From Rodentibacter caecimuris (GTDB lineage Bacteria > Pseudomonadota > Gammaproteobacteria > Enterobacterales > Pasteurellaceae): a stretch of DNA of 64,000 bases. Made by a program: the position numbers and the translations under genes. The notes beneath the pieces are model-generated. The model saw nothing but the letters and a program-made list of their open reading frames with translations. It did not search any database and had not been told where the DNA came from. Positions 49,889 through 62,220 of this stretch are shown here, in pieces (positions within the stretch are counted from its first letter, which is position 1; each line of letters starts with the position of its first letter). The stretch is taken from assembly GCA_001998905.1 (NCBI GenBank), contig MLAA01000005.1, positions 62,001 to 126,000 of the forward strand, written 5' to 3'.

Positions 49889-50755
49889 CTATTTGTAGGT
49901 GTAAATAATTAAGGGGTGATGTTGTCCCAGTTTTTGTAGTTGAGATTTTAGATTATTTACTGACGACTTATTATTAAATGGTCCCCAATAAATATCATAT
50001 TTCGATCCATTTTTAACTATTTCGATATTTTTACTTTGTGCTGAAAAATGTCTGATTATTTGTTGTGCTTGTTGTTTTGAACTAAAGTTAAGCATTTTTA
50101 TTTTATAGATTTCTCTATTATCCGAATTTTGACGCCCTTGTTCAATGATTAGACGATCGGCTGCTGCTTGATTTTGTGCGGTTTTTGCTAAGGTTTTTGT
50201 ACCACTACCCGAAATTTTTCCGTTACGGGAAACTTGTAACGCTTCAACTTTCACTTTCCCTATACCACGTTGAATCAATCCTATCTCTTTTGCTGCGGCA
50301 TAAGAAAGGTCAATAATCCGTTTTTGACTAAAAGGCCCTCGATCATTAATTCGAACAATGACTTTACGGTTATTGCGTAAATTAGTTACCAATGCATAAG
50401 AATTAAGCGGTAGTGTTTTATGTGCCGCAGTATATAGTGAGGAACGGTAGATTTCACCGTTTGCAGTACGTCTTCCATTAAATTTTTGGTGATAATAACT
50501 AGCAATACCTTCTTTATTGTAATATTTTGCTGATTGATGACTGTGAGAGGTGTAAGTTACGCCTTTTACCGTATAACTAGATTGAGTGCCACTCATTGGG
50601 CGATGGCTTAGTTTTGCTCCCTTGATATCGTATTGTTTATTGCTTTCGGCAAATAATGGCATTGAAAATAGGGCTGATATAAGTAAAAGTGCGCTCAAAA
50701 AAAACGGAGTTTTGGTTGTTGTCATTAACTTGGATTGCCTCTTTTGTATTGTCAT
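49889..50755 (-). CDS. rlpA: RlpA-type septal lytic transglycosylase/SPOR protein
   Basis: RlpA binds or cleaves denuded glycan at division sites. The double-psi barrel is clear (EGIASYYHQKFNGRRTANGE, then NDRGPFSQKRIIDLSYAAAK), and a C-terminal SPOR domain spans about residues 210-288. Unlike E. coli RlpA there is no lipobox; the signal peptide ends in an ordinary site (SMPLFAES), so the protein should be soluble in the periplasm. The start is uncertain between the ATG at 50755 and at 50725. Confidence 0.9.
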   Translation of the reverse strand: MTIQKRQSKLMTTTKTPFFLSALLLISALFSMPLFAESNKQYDIKGAKLSHRPMSGTQSSYTVKGVTYTSHSHQSAKYYNKEGIASYYHQKFNGRRTANGEIYRSSLYTAAHKTLPLNSYALVTNLRNNRKVIVRINDRGPFSQKRIIDLSYAAAKEIGLIQRGIGKVKVEALQVSRNGKISGSGTKTLAKTAQNQAAADRLIIEQGRQNSDNREIYKIKMLNFSSKQQAQQIIRHFSAQSKNIEIVKNGSKYDIYWGPFNNKSSVNNLKSQLQKLGQHHPLIIYTYK

Positions 50756-50802
50756 AGACGTTCTCTTTTAAAATTTATAACGTAAGAAAACGGAAATTGG
50801 TT

Positions 50803-51918
50803 TTAGTTCCTTTTCATAAAATTTGTCTTGTGAGTGTGAATTGACATCATTAGACCGAATGCCGCCATCAATGCAACAAACGAGGTTCCGCCGTAGCTGA
50901 CTAGCGGTAATGGTACACCAACTACAGGCAGAATACCACTGACCATCCCAATATTCACAAATAGATAAACGAAGAAGATTAAGCTTAATGCACCTGATAA
51001 AATGCGCCCGAAGGAGGTTTGCGCATTTAAACCTATCATTAATCCGCGTGTAATTATAAAAAGATAAATCGTCAATAGAATAAAGAAACCGATCATCCCG
51101 TATTCTTCACTCAAGACAGAAAAAATAAAATCCGTATGAGGTTCAGGTAAAAATTCTAATTGTGATTGTGTACCTTGCATCCACCCTTTTCCCCAAATAC
51201 CGCCAGAGCCGATAGCTATTTTTGATTGTAAAATATGATAACCGGCACCCAGCGGATCTTTTTCCGGATCAAGTAAAGTCAATACACGCATTCGCTGATA
51301 ATCGTGCATGAGATAAAACCACATGATAGGAATAAATCCAGCCAATCCTATCACTGCAGTCAAAATTAGCCACCAGCTCATACCGGCTAGAAAAACGACA
51401 AATAATCCGGAAGCACTAACAAGAATTGAAGTTCCGAGATCAGGTTGGATTGCGACCAATAATGTCGGCACAATAATCATTGCGATAGCAATAAAAGTCT
51501 CGCTTAATTTAGGAGGAACGGGTCGATTTCCTAAATAAACAGCGACCATAAGAGGAACGGCGAGTTTAACGATTTCCGAAGGTTGAAAGCGGATAAATCC
51601 AAGATCAAGCCAGCGTTGTGCCCCTTTACTGGTTGCCCCGATAAGATCTACAAGTATCAACATAATTAAACCGCTAATGTATAGATAAGGCGCAATTCGT
51701 TGGTAAAACTTCGGTGGAAGTTGTGCGACCATAAACATAATAGTAAATCCTAAGGCAACCTGAATGATTCTATTTTGAAACATTACTTGGCTTGCACCTG
51801 AGGCACTATAGAGTACTAACAAACCATAAGCACTAATTGCAATTAAGCCTAGCAATAACCAAAAATCAATATGCAAGCGGCGCCAGATTCGGAGCCAAAA
51901 GGGTTTTTTATCTTCCAT
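50803..51918 (-). CDS. mrdB: Rod-shape glycosyltransferase RodA
   Basis: A SEDS-family peptidoglycan polymerase of the elongasome that works with PBP2. The 371-residue product has about 10 membrane segments. SEDS hallmarks are the segments [20 protein letters not shown] and [16 protein letters not shown], and the late motif [13 protein letters not shown]. Its ATG shares one base with the stop of mrdA (TAATG), so the pair is translationally coupled. Confidence 0.96.
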   Translation of the reverse strand: MEDKKPFWLRIWRRLHIDFWLLLGLIAISAYGLLVLYSASGASQVMFQNRIIQVALGFTIMFMVAQLPPKFYQRIAPYLYISGLIMLILVDLIGATSKGAQRWLDLGFIRFQPSEIVKLAVPLMVAVYLGNRPVPPKLSETFIAIAMIIVPTLLVAIQPDLGTSILVSASGLFVVFLAGMSWWLILTAVIGLAGFIPIMWFYLMHDYQRMRVLTLLDPEKDPLGAGYHILQSKIAIGSGGIWGKGWMQGTQSQLEFLPEPHTDFIFSVLSEEYGMIGFFILLTIYLFIITRGLMIGLNAQTSFGRILSGALSLIFFVYLFVNIGMVSGILPVVGVPLPLVSYGGTSFVALMAAFGLMMSIHTHKTNFMKRN

Positions 51919-53855
51919 TATTCCGTTTCCTTTTCATTTTGTTGCTTATCTTCAGACTGGTTTTTTTGTGCAATTTCAGGTAAACGTTGGTTTAAATAGT
52001 AATCCATTATTTTTCTTACAAGTGGTGCGGCATTGCTAGAACCGCCGCCAGCATTTTCTAAAATAACGGTAACCACCATTTGAGGGTTTTCATAAGGGGC
52101 GTAGGCGGTAAACCAAGCGTGATCATGTAATTCTTTTTTTAGCCCTTTGGCGTTATAGCTTTGATTTTCTTTTAAACTAAAAACTTGTGCGGTTCCTGAT
52201 TTTCCTCCAACGTGATAGTTTGCGCCAGCAAAGGCTTTTCGTCCGGTCCCTACCGCGGAATGAACTACATTGTACATTCCGCGTTTAGCTGCATCCCAAG
52301 AGGACTGAGAAGGCTCGCTAATATCTTCATACAATCGAGGGTCTTGATAAGGCTCGGTTATTGTACCTTCAACTGATTTCATTAAATGCGGTGTATTGAT
52401 TTTGCCGTTATTGACTAATACAGTTGTAGCTTTGGCGACTTGTAAGGGCGTCGATGTCCAGTAGCCTTGCCCAATCCCGACAGAAATCGTATCTCCTTGA
52501 AGCCAAGGTTTTTTATAGCGTCTTTGCTTCCATTCGCGGCTTGGCATATTGGCGGAAGTTTCTTCCTTTATATCAATTCCTGTCGGCATACCGAAGCCGA
52601 AACGTTCCATCCAATCGGAAAGACGGTCAATTCCCATATTGTAAGCAGTTTGATAAAAGTAAGTATCGGAAGACTCGGTAATTGCTTTGTTTAAATCCGT
52701 ATATCCGTGTCCGGATTTTTTCCAGTCTCGGAATCGTTTTGTTGTATTCGGTAACATCCAATATCCAGGATCGAAAATCGTCGTATTCGGGCTAATTACT
52801 TTTTCTGTGAGAGCGGCAACAGCAATAAAAGGTTTCACCGTAGAGGCTGGAGGATAAACACCTTGAGTTGCTCTGCTATATAAGGGTCTGTCTGGATCGT
52901 TGAGTAAGCGTTTGTAATCTGATGATGAAATACCATCAACGAATAAATTGTTATCATAACTTGGCGTAGAAACCATTGCGAGAATACTACTGTCTTTCGG
53001 ATCTAACACGACAACTGAGCCTTTTTGCCCGCTTAATAAATCGGTAATATAGCGCTGTAACGCTAAATCAATTGTTAAGTGAATACTCTTACCGGCAGTT
53101 GCACTTTGCTCTCGTAATTTACGAATAACACGTCCGCGATTATTAATTTCAACTTCTTCAAACCCCGTGATACCATGTAACTGATCTTCATAATAACGCT
53201 CAATGCCTAATTTCCCCATATCATGAGAACCAGAGTAATTACCGTATTTATCTGATTTTTTTAGATTTTCGACATCTTTATCATTAATTTTTCCCACATA
53301 GCCTAAAATGTGTGTCATGGTTTCTCCATGCAAATAATGGCGTTTGAAATAAGGGCGAACATCAAGGCTTGGAAATTGATGCTGATTTACTGCAAAACGG
53401 GCAATTTGTTCTTCCGTTAGATTAGATTTGAGTAGTATGGGGGTATACCGCGTACTGCGTCGGCGCTCTTTACGAAAATTTTCAATATCCTCGTCAGTTA
53501 AATTGACAACATAACGAAGTTCATCAAAAGTGCGGTCTAAATTTTCCACTTTTTCAGGAACAATATATAAACCAAAAAAAGTCAAATTTTCTGCTAATAA
53601 TTCGCCGTAGCGGTCATAGATTAAGCCTCGAGTCGGCGGAATTGGTAATAGTTTAATTCGATTTCCGTTGGAGCGGGTTTGGTAAGTATCAAAATTGATG
53701 ACTTGAAGATGATAAAGATTAACGATAAGTATGCTTGTAAGAATTAAAATACCGATAAATGCAACTAAAGAGCGTCTGGCAAAAAGATTACGTTCCGCTT
53801 TTTTATCACGAATCGGCTCATAATTTTGGTTGGCAAAAAATTTCTTTAAATTCAT
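51918..53855 (-). CDS. mrdA: Penicillin-binding protein 2 (elongation transpeptidase)
   Basis: It cross-links peptidoglycan during side-wall growth. A short cytoplasmic tail is followed by one membrane segment (about 29-48), the non-catalytic pedestal ([20 protein letters not shown]), and a transpeptidase domain with S-x-x-K in [11 protein letters not shown]-x-D in TESSDTYFY and K-S-G-T in [10 protein letters not shown]. The 645-aa length is normal. The order rsfS-rlmH-mrdA-mrdB-rlpA-dacA is the conserved cluster. Confidence 0.96.
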   Translation of the reverse strand: MNLKKFFANQNYEPIRDKKAERNLFARRSLVAFIGILILTSILIVNLYHLQVINFDTYQTRSNGNRIKLLPIPPTRGLIYDRYGELLAENLTFFGLYIVPEKVENLDRTFDELRYVVNLTDEDIENFRKERRRSTRYTPILLKSNLTEEQIARFAVNQHQFPSLDVRPYFKRHYLHGETMTHILGYVGKINDKDVENLKKSDKYGNYSGSHDMGKLGIERYYEDQLHGITGFEEVEINNRGRVIRKLREQSATAGKSIHLTIDLALQRYITDLLSGQKGSVVVLDPKDSSILAMVSTPSYDNNLFVDGISSSDYKRLLNDPDRPLYSRATQGVYPPASTVKPFIAVAALTEKVISPNTTIFDPGYWMLPNTTKRFRDWKKSGHGYTDLNKAITESSDTYFYQTAYNMGIDRLSDWMERFGFGMPTGIDIKEETSANMPSREWKQRRYKKPWLQGDTISVGIGQGYWTSTPLQVAKATTVLVNNGKINTPHLMKSVEGTITEPYQDPRLYEDISEPSQSSWDAAKRGMYNVVHSAVGTGRKAFAGANYHVGGKSGTAQVFSLKENQSYNAKGLKKELHDHAWFTAYAPYENPQMVVTVILENAGGGSSNAAPLVRKIMDYYLNQRLPEIAQKNQSEDKQQNEKETE

Positions 53856-53892
53856 CTTACTTCAGTTTGAATAATAAAAAAGTAGGAAGCCG

Positions 53893-54360
53893 TTATTCTC
53901 TATGGTAAGGGTGGTTAGTCGTTAGCGACCACGCGCGATATAAACTTTCTGCGACAACGATGCGAACCAAGGGATGGGGAAGTGTTAGTGGAGATAGCGA
54001 CCAGCTTTGTTCCGCCGCTTGTTTGCATTCGGGAGAAAGTCCCTCTGGTCCGCCGACAAGCAAACAAATATCGCGACCGTCATTTTTCCAACTCTCTAGT
54101 TGTTGTGCTAATTGGTGCGTTGTCCAAGGTTTACCGGGGATATCTAAAGTAACAATTTTTCCCTTTCCACAAGCAGTTAGCATACTTTTCCCTTCTTGTT
54201 CTAAGATGCGTTTTATATCTGCATTTTTACCCCGTTTACCAGCGGGAATTTCTACTAATTCTAAAAGTAGATCTTTAGGAAAACGGCGTTGATATTCTTC
54301 AAAACCGATAGTAACCCAAGTTGGCATTTTTGTTCCTACGGCAATTAGGGTAATTTTCAC
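53893..54360 (-). CDS. rlmH: 23S rRNA (pseudouridine1915-N3)-methyltransferase
   Basis: A SPOUT-fold methyltransferase acting on pseudouridine 1915 of 23S rRNA, a base made by RluD (at 19 kb here). The SAM-binding knot is visible in [15 protein letters not shown] and the C-terminal [17 protein letters not shown], ending NHPYHRE. The 155-aa length is exact for the family. It lies 4 nt downstream of rsfS. Confidence 0.97.
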   Translation of the reverse strand: MKITLIAVGTKMPTWVTIGFEEYQRRFPKDLLLELVEIPAGKRGKNADIKRILEQEGKSMLTACGKGKIVTLDIPGKPWTTHQLAQQLESWKNDGRDICLLVGGPEGLSPECKQAAEQSWSLSPLTLPHPLVRIVVAESLYRAWSLTTNHPYHRE

Positions 54361-54364
54361 TTGT

Positions 54365-54673
54365 TTAACCCCAGAGTTTTTCTAATTGGTACATTTCACG
54401 GGCTTCGCGTTGCATAATATGTACAATTGCTTGTCCGAAATCTACTACAATCCAGTCTGCAGTATTTCTCCCTTCATCACCAAATGTTTCAATACCGACT
54501 TTTTTGCATTCGGTAATCAAATTGTCTGCCATTGCTGAAACTTGGCGACTTGAAGTCCCAGTGCAAACAATCATGTTATCTGTGATTGAAGAGATTTTTC
54601 GAACATCAAAATGCGTGATATCTGTAGCTTTTAAATTATCTAAAGTTTCAATTAAAAATTCGACTAAATTCAT
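54365..54673 (-). CDS. rsfS: Ribosomal silencing factor RsfS
   Basis: It binds uL14 on the 50S subunit and blocks subunit joining when nutrients are scarce. The 102-residue product has the family features [20 protein letters not shown] and [16 protein letters not shown]. It heads the rlmH-mrdA-mrdB-rlpA-dacA-ybeD-lipB-lipA series, although terminators split that series at 48.6 kb. Confidence 0.96.
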   Translation of the reverse strand: MNLVEFLIETLDNLKATDITHFDVRKISSITDNMIVCTGTSSRQVSAMADNLITECKKVGIETFGDEGRNTADWIVVDFGQAIVHIMQREAREMYQLEKLWG

Positions 54674-54727
54674 TATTTCTTCCGTATCTCAAAAGCGGTC
54701 AATTCTATCATTGTTCAAAATGAACGC

Positions 54728-55996
54728 CTACTTTTTTATCTGAGGTTTAAATACTTTTCGTCTTGTATTTTTGCTTTGTTCTATTTTCTCGCCATTATTA
54801 CGCTTGATTCGGTAGGGCTTAGGTAAATTAGTGAGTAAAGCCTCAGGATCGTATTGGCTGACAGGGATAGAATGTCCAATATAATCTTCAATTGCCGGCA
54901 AGTTGATCGCGTATTGCTCACAGGCAAAGCTAATGGATACTCCGCTTTCTCCTGCTCTCCCTGTTCGGCCGATGCGATGAACATAATCCTCGCGATCATC
55001 TGGTAAATCGTAATTAAATACATGAGTAACTTCTGGGATATGTAAACCTCGGGCTGCGACATCTGTTGCCACTAAAATATCTAATTTTCCCTCAGTAAAT
55101 TGTTTTAGCAATGCTAGTCGTTTTTTTTGAGCAACATCACCAGTGAGCAAACCGACGCGATGACCATCAGCAGCTAAATATCCCCAAATTTCCTCGCATT
55201 TATGTTTAGTATTAGAAAAAACTATACCGCGTTCTGGCCATTCATCTTCAATAAGTGTCAGCAGCAACGCCATTTTGTCCTGGTTGGATGGGTAAAAGAG
55301 TTCTTCTTTAATACGGTGCCCAGTTTTTTGCAATGGTTCAATTTCGATATATTCCGGAGCGTTCATATCTTCAAATGCAAGTTCACGTACTTTGTAAGAT
55401 AATGTTGCGGAAAACAGCATGGTTAAACGTTCTTGTGGGGGGGGACATTTACGCAACAAATAACGAATATCTCGAATGAAGCCTAAATCAAACATTCGAT
55501 CCGCTTCATCTAAAACGACAACTTGAATATTTTCCAATTGGATAATTCCTTGTTTTACGTAATCAATGACACGACCGGTTGTGCCAATCAAAATATCCAC
55601 GCCATTTTCAATAGCTTTCAATTGCTTATCATAACCGTCTCCGCCATAGGCTAGTGCAGTTTTTAATCCCGTTGTGCGAACTAATAATTCTGCATCTTGG
55701 TTGATTTGCACTGCCAGTTCTCGGGTGGGAGCAAGAATTAGTCCTCTTGGTTGATGGATATCTAGATTTGTTTGGGAGGCGAGTAAATGGTGAAAGGTCG
55801 CTGTTAAAAATGCCATTGTTTTGCCTGTACCGGTTTGAGCTTGTCCTGCGACATCTTTTCCCGCTAATGTAATAGGTAAGGAAAGTGCTTGAATCGGTGT
55901 ACAATATTCAAAGCCCCTGCTTTGTAGTGCATTCAATACTTTCGAATGCAGAGGTAGCTCAGCAAAACGTTGTTTACTTAAATAATCTTGTTGCAT
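54728..55996 (-). CDS. rhlB: ATP-dependent RNA helicase RhlB
   Basis: The DEAD-box helicase of the RNA degradosome, working with RNase E and PNPase. It has the Q motif ([20 protein letters not shown]), Walker [11 protein letters not shown], the DEAD box [16 protein letters not shown], and [13 protein letters not shown]. RhlB-specific stretches such as [20 protein letters not shown] and [10 protein letters not shown] separate it from DeaD at 3.4 kb. It has 422 aa with a short basic tail. Confidence 0.95.
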   Translation of the reverse strand: MQQDYLSKQRFAELPLHSKVLNALQSRGFEYCTPIQALSLPITLAGKDVAGQAQTGTGKTMAFLTATFHHLLASQTNLDIHQPRGLILAPTRELAVQINQDAELLVRTTGLKTALAYGGDGYDKQLKAIENGVDILIGTTGRVIDYVKQGIIQLENIQVVVLDEADRMFDLGFIRDIRYLLRKCPPPQERLTMLFSATLSYKVRELAFEDMNAPEYIEIEPLQKTGHRIKEELFYPSNQDKMALLLTLIEDEWPERGIVFSNTKHKCEEIWGYLAADGHRVGLLTGDVAQKKRLALLKQFTEGKLDILVATDVAARGLHIPEVTHVFNYDLPDDREDYVHRIGRTGRAGESGVSISFACEQYAINLPAIEDYIGHSIPVSQYDPEALLTNLPKPYRIKRNNGEKIEQSKNTRRKVFKPQIKK

Positions 55997-56235
55997 AGTA
56001 ATAATAAGTTAATAAAAATCGGCTAAGGATAACATGAAGCGTTCAATTCCTCAAAAAACTGTCGGTAGGCTAGTGTATTCCAGAACTATAATTGACTTTA
56101 ACAAAAAACATTGATGCCGCTTGTAGACCTTTTCTATAACATATTGGAATTATTATTTAGTATGAATAAATGTTGTTGAGCTTCTTTTATTACAAACCTA
56201 ATCCTAATATCGTGGAGGTATTATAGCGAGATTGA

Positions 56236-56501
56236 CTATTTAGCTTGGTTTCTCTCCCATTTTTGAGCAATATAGCTACAAGTCGGGTGCAATGAAAGCT
56301 GATTATGTTCAATAAATTCAATCAATGTTTGATATAATTTGTCGGCGATGCCTTGTCCGCGTAAAACTTCAGAAACGTAGGTGTGGTTAGCATTAATACG
56401 TTGAGGATTTTCATAGAAATAGGTGAGTTTTGCAATTTTATTTTTCTGTGCATCTAAAATAAAAAACTCTCCACCTTGTTCGGTTTTATTATGCTCAATA
56501 T

Positions 56502-56505
<4 letters not shown>
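56236..56505 (-). CDS. GNAT family N-acetyltransferase (YjdJ-like)
   Basis: A small single-domain acetyltransferase, 89 codons. The acetyl-CoA loop is in [20 protein letters not shown], and the C-terminal segment [14 protein letters not shown] matches the YjdJ-type mini-GNATs. The substrate is unknown. The ATG at 56505 has GGAG 7 nt upstream and overlaps the yacG stop by 4 nt (ATGA). Confidence 0.88.
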
Positions 56506-58056
<1,551 letters not shown>

Positions 58057-58060
<4 letters not shown>

Positions 58061-59280
58061 TGGAGTACTGATCCCATATTGAAAATTGGTAAATACATAC
58101 CTAGCATGATAATACCAATTAACATTCCGATAATTAGCATAAGAATAGGTTCCAGCATTTGTGAAAGTAGATCGATTTGGTGGTTTAATTTCTCTTGATA
58201 AGAGTCGGCAATATATTGCAGCATTGTTGCTAATTTTCCTGTTTTTTCACCAATTTGTAGCATTTGCTGTGCTTCGGTAGGAAAGAGTTGGCAGCTAACA
58301 CTACGAGAAAAATGATAGCCTTGAGAAATCCAGTGTAAAATTGATCTTACTTCCTCTTCTAATAATGTATTTGTTTGCTGAATTTTTTTGTGTTCCCAAC
58401 TTTGTGTTTGCGTAAGGAAACTGCCAAGAGCTTGATTAAGAGGAACACCGGTTTGGAGCATTAAACTGAGATTTTGTGAAAAATTAATCAAACTGGCGAG
58501 TTGAGAAATTTTACCAAGAATCGGTATTATCCTAATAAATTGCTCTTTTTTACGATGGAATTTGTCAGAATGTCGAAGTTGATAGCGAAACAAGAGAATT
58601 AACAATATAACGCCAATCAGTAATGGAATAAAGTATCGTTGAAGACTCTCAGAAAGTTGCAATAGTATTGTAGTAAATGTAGGCAATTGAGCAGAATTAT
58701 TTTCATACATTTCAGCAAATTGCGGCATGATAAAAATTAAAAGTAGAAGACTCAATGTAATTGAAATAGCTAATACAACGGAGGGATAAAGCATAATTTT
58801 TTGTAATTTACGTTGTAATTGAAGTGAACGATTACGCTGTTCAGCAATTTTTTGGCTGACTATGGCTAATTTTCCGGTCATCTCTCCAACTTTGATTAGT
58901 TGAATCTCTTGGCTGTTAAGAAATTGCCTTTGTTGTAATAAGCTCTTTGAGAAAGACACTCCGCTTTCTAGTTTATTTATTAATCCATCAAGCCATAGAT
59001 AAAGGTCAATATTTGTGCAATTTTTTTGCAAAATTTGTAGAGCTGATTTTAATGGAATTGTAGCATTTAATAACATTGCCAGTTGATTTAATAATGAACA
59101 AACCTCAGCATTTTTCGGCTTAGTTGAGAGAGTTATGTTTTGCTGTAATTTAATTTTTTGTAATCCTTGTCGAAGCAAATTATAGTAGGCATCTTGTTTT
59201 GATTCCGCAATGAGGCTGCCTTGTTGTTTTTGTTGTAAATTATTAATTCCTTTCCAATAAAATAATTTAACCTTAGCCAT
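58057..59280 (-). CDS. pilC: Type IV pilus inner-membrane platform protein PilC
   Basis: A GspF/PilC-family protein that anchors pilus assembly. It has two repeats, each with a cytoplasmic helical domain and membrane segments (LLNQLAMLLNATIPLKSALQ and the second copy near SQNLSLMLQTGVPLNQALGS). Conserved turns IKVGEMTGKL and LQIGEKTGKLATML mark both copies. The product is 407 aa. It overlaps pilD by 4 nt and is 23 nt after pilB. Confidence 0.95.
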
Positions 59281-59303
59281 AAATCTTCCTTTAAAGGATA
59301 CAA

Positions 59304-60701
59304 TTAAATTTCGTTGCCGAGTACCCGATTTACTTCGGCAAGATCTGTAATACCTTGTTCAATTTTAACTAATGCACTTTGATGTAAGTTATTAAAATCT
59401 AAATAATATTCTTGGTTAGAAGGATATAGAAATTGATAGATGCCAATACGTCCTTGATAACTTTGATTGCAATCACAAGAAGTATTGGAATTTTGACCGC
59501 ACTTTTGGCAACATTTTCTAACTAAACGCTGTGCAATGACTAATAATAGACTATTTTCGATTTCATTTGATTTAATACCCAGTTGCTGTAAACGGGCAAT
59601 GGCAGAAGAAGCGTCGTTAGTATGTAAGGTTGATAGTACTAGATGTCCTGTTTGTGCCGCTTTGAGTGCCATCATTGCACTTTCTTCATCTCGAATTTCT
59701 CCTAGCATAATAATATCTGGGTCTTGACGTAAAAATGTGCGTAGTAGGCAGCTGAAATCTAGCCCAATATGAGGATTGATTTGACTCTGAATGATGCCTG
59801 ATAGTTCAATTTCTATAGGATCTTCTGCTGTCATAATATGTTTATCTGGGCTGTTTAAGAATTGTAGTGCGGTATAAAGCGTAATACTTTTTCCACTACC
59901 CGTTGGACCGGTAACTAAAATTAGCCCTTGTGGCTGCTTAAGTGTTGCTTCAAATCGATGAACCTGTGAGTCGGTCATTCCCAATTCTGAAAAACTTAAT
60001 GTTACGGGTTTATTTTGTTGCAATCTCAATACGGCTTTTTCCCCTAAATAAGTGGGTAAAGTAGAAAGCCGAAAATCTAAAATATCGGAAAATTGAGTTT
60101 TAAATTGAAATCGTCCATCTTGGGGCAAACGGGTTTCACTAATATCCAATTTAGCTAACAATTTTAAACGGGAAATTAAGCGGTTTTCGAATCCTTTTGT
60201 AATGGTCGGTTGTATTTGAAGAACCCCGTCAATTCTGAAACGGACATGCAATCCATCGGCTTGTGGCTCTAAGTGGATATCGGACGCTTGTCGTTGTAGT
60301 GCTGATTCAAAAATATTATTTAACAATTGAATAACAGGCTCATCAGATTGTATTTCTATCTCAGGCTCGCCCTGTGTATAAAATGCAGGTTGATTTTCTT
60401 CAATTTCCATTTTCTGAGGAGAAAGTTGCTGGAGTAAGGCTTTTAAATCCTTCGTCGATACTAAAACTGGTTCGATAAATTTTCCTGTCAGAAAGGAAAA
60501 ACTTTCGCAAGCCGCCAGATTATTGAAAGAATCTACTGCTAACCATAGGGTATGTTCGTTTTCTTGTAAAGGAATCGTAAAATAGCGTAATAATAATTCA
60601 GATTGTTGTTTATTTTGTTCCCAACGTTGCGGTGAAATGGTAAAGCGTTCACCGCTATTTGTGATGATTTCGTTGCCGTTTGAGTTAGGTGTTGATTTCA
60701 T
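59304..60701 (-). CDS. pilB: Type IV pilus assembly ATPase PilB
   Basis: A GspE-type hexameric ATPase that drives pilus extension. It has the Walker A LVTGPTGSGKSITLYTAL, the Asp box, the Walker B-like DPDIIMLGEIRDEESA, and the His box (GHLVLSTLHTNDASSA). A C-terminal cysteine cluster (CCQKCG, then CDC) likely binds zinc. The ATG at 60701 shares one base with the pilA stop (TAATG); a TTG at 60710 is not needed. The product is 465 aa, shorter than classic PilB because the N-terminal domain is reduced. Confidence 0.94.
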   Translation of the reverse strand: MKSTPNSNGNEIITNSGERFTISPQRWEQNKQQSELLLRYFTIPLQENEHTLWLAVDSFNNLAACESFSFLTGKFIEPVLVSTKDLKALLQQLSPQKMEIEENQPAFYTQGEPEIEIQSDEPVIQLLNNIFESALQRQASDIHLEPQADGLHVRFRIDGVLQIQPTITKGFENRLISRLKLLAKLDISETRLPQDGRFQFKTQFSDILDFRLSTLPTYLGEKAVLRLQQNKPVTLSFSELGMTDSQVHRFEATLKQPQGLILVTGPTGSGKSITLYTALQFLNSPDKHIMTAEDPIEIELSGIIQSQINPHIGLDFSCLLRTFLRQDPDIIMLGEIRDEESAMMALKAAQTGHLVLSTLHTNDASSAIARLQQLGIKSNEIENSLLLVIAQRLVRKCCQKCGQNSNTSCDCNQSYQGRIGIYQFLYPSNQEYYLDFNNLHQSALVKIEQGITDLAEVNRVLGNEI

Positions 60702-61132
60702 TAAGAGCAAAACCCTGCTGGAAATAATTCATTATTGGAACAAGTCGCTTGCCAAGTAATCCCTGTTGCTGCATTGTTGGCTGGCGTCAAGGTATAATTG
60801 ATTCCATCTAGTGATTTATCTCCTGTAACATTGATAATACCTGTCTGAACGGTAAGAGATTTCGTATAGCCCCTTGCTGTTGTAATAGCAGCTTGAATTC
60901 CATTACTACCTGCATTGCAGTCATTTGCTGTTCCTTTATTATAAATACAGAGTTCTACCTCAGATTTATAAGGCGCTGATGCTTGTAATAATTCTGAAAT
61001 AGCAGCTTTTCTGGTATAACTTTGATAAGACGGAATGGCGATTGTTGCCAGAATAGCAACTATAGCAATAACTATCATCAATTCAATTAGGGTAAAGCCC
61101 TTATGAAGGGAAGGGAATTGCGGTAACTTCAT
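60701..61132 (-). CDS. pilA: Type IV pilin PilA (competence pilin)
   Basis: The major pilin of the type IVa pilus needed for DNA uptake. A 12-residue leader ends in Gly before [20 protein letters not shown], with Glu5 present. Two cysteines (VELCIYNKG and NDCNAG) and two near the end ([14 protein letters not shown]) can form disulfides. The product is 143 aa. It heads pilABCD; a CRP-S-like site lies about 90 nt upstream. Confidence 0.96.
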   Translation of the reverse strand: MKLPQFPSLHKGFTLIELMIVIAIVAILATIAIPSYQSYTRKAAISELLQASAPYKSEVELCIYNKGTANDCNAGSNGIQAAITTARGYTKSLTVQTGIINVTGDKSLDGINYTLTPANNAATGITWQATCSNNELFPAGFCS

Positions 61133-61219
61133 TGTTTTTTCTCCATCGTTTGTGATCGCTAAATGATGACTTTATACTGACGAATAACAAAATCGATGTA
61201 AAATAGACCGCACTTTTTT

Positions 61220-61235
61220 TTCGAAACTGATCGCA
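61220..61235 (-). promoter_or_regulatory. CRP-S (competence regulatory) site of pilABCD
   Basis: On the minus strand TGCGA-TCAGTT-TCGAA in T- and A-rich flanks (reads TTTTTGCGATC...TTCGAAAAA). It matches the CRP-S consensus, whose TGCGA half-site makes promoters depend on both CRP and Sxy. It lies 88-103 nt upstream of pilA and only 10 nt before the divergent ampD start. Confidence 0.75.
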
Positions 61236-61245
61236 AAAATAAAAA

Positions 61246-61827
61246 ATGATGACTAAAAAAAACACATATAGGATCCAAAACGGATGGCTAGGAGATGCTA
61301 AAAAAGTATTGTCCCCACATTTTGATCGCCGACCTGATTCCGAAGACATTTCATTGTTGGTCATTCACTATATTAGTTTACCGCCGGAGCAGTTCGGGGG
61401 GGGATATATTAATGATTTTTTTCAAGGCAAGCTTAATCCTGAGTTACATCCTTATTTTTCGGAAATCCAGCATTTGAAAGTCTCTGCTCATTGTTTGATT
61501 GAACGACAGGGGGATATAACGCAATATGTAAATTTTTATGATAGAGCTTGGCATGCTGGAATTTCGACGTTTCAAGGCCGAGAAAAATGTAATGATTTTG
61601 GCATAGGCATTGAACTAGAGGGGAGCAATAATCAACCTTTTACGAGGAAACAATACGATAGTTTGATTGCCCTTACGAAAGTTATTATGGATACTTATCC
61701 AAAAGTTACGCTAGATCGTATTGTCGGACATTGCCATATTTCGTCAGGGAGAAAAATTGATCCGGGCCAATATTTTCAATGGCAATTTTATTTTGATGCT
61801 CTGAAAAATGAGACGTTTAAAAAATAA
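61246..61827 (+). CDS. ampD: 1,6-anhydro-N-acetylmuramoyl-L-alanine amidase AmpD
   Basis: A cytoplasmic zinc amidase that removes peptides from anhydro-muropeptides during wall recycling. Zinc ligands are in LLVIHYISLP (first His), GHCHISSGRK (second His) and KIDPGQYFQW (Asp). The catalytic Glu region FGIGIELEGSN is intact. The product is 193 aa. No ribosome site precedes the two consecutive ATGs at 61246, so an alternative start is possible. It is divergent from pilA, as in H. influenzae. Confidence 0.93.
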   Translation: MMTKKNTYRIQNGWLGDAKKVLSPHFDRRPDSEDISLLVIHYISLPPEQFGGGYINDFFQGKLNPELHPYFSEIQHLKVSAHCLIERQGDITQYVNFYDRAWHAGISTFQGREKCNDFGIGIELEGSNNQPFTRKQYDSLIALTKVIMDTYPKVTLDRIVGHCHISSGRKIDPGQYFQWQFYFDALKNETFKK

Positions 61828-61951
61828 CCGAGAAATTTTCAGTAAATTTAACCCTTGCTACTTTCTCTATTTTTATTGTTATCGTTTTGATTTATAAGGA
61901 GATTATTGTTGCTTTGGGTTATATTTATTTTTTTCTTTTAAAGTTATTCAA

Positions 61952-62187
61952 ATGAAGCCATTCGATCAATCACAATTTTATCCACAGAAATCTTGGATAA
62001 CTCACAAGCAGGGAAAAACATTAGATATTATCCGTCTTTGTCGCCAAGACAGTAGAATATTTAACCTCACTTTGTAGATAAAAAGTACGATAAACGAAGT
62101 TTTCCAAAGAAAAGGCTATATCGCATGGAAAGGATAGTATTCCTTGAAAAAGTAAAGATCTTGATATCGATCGACTTTTATTTATAG
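61952..62187 (+). pseudogene. Possible frameshifted small gene between ampD and rppH
   Basis: From the ATG at 61952 a coding-like frame reads MKPFDQSQFYPQKSWITHKQ and GKTLDIIRLCRQDSRIFNL to a stop at 62075. A second frame continues at once with PHFVDKKYDKRSFPKKRLYR and ends at 62187. One frameshift would join them into about 78 residues. I do not recognise the protein, and a real 41-codon gene is also possible. DnaA boxes lie inside and after it. Confidence 0.35.
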
Positions 62188-62220
62188 CAGTTATACACAG
62201 CTAATTTAGAGTTATCCACA
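61978..62220 (+). promoter_or_regulatory. Cluster of DnaA boxes
   Basis: Perfect TTATCCACA at 61978-61986 and 62212-62220, TTATACACA (identical to E. coli oriC box R2) at 62191-62199, and a weaker minus-strand match TTATCCAAG at 61992-62000. Two GATC sites lie between. There is no clear AT-rich 13-mer array, and the replication genes that usually flank origins are absent, so this is not called an origin. Confidence 0.55.
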
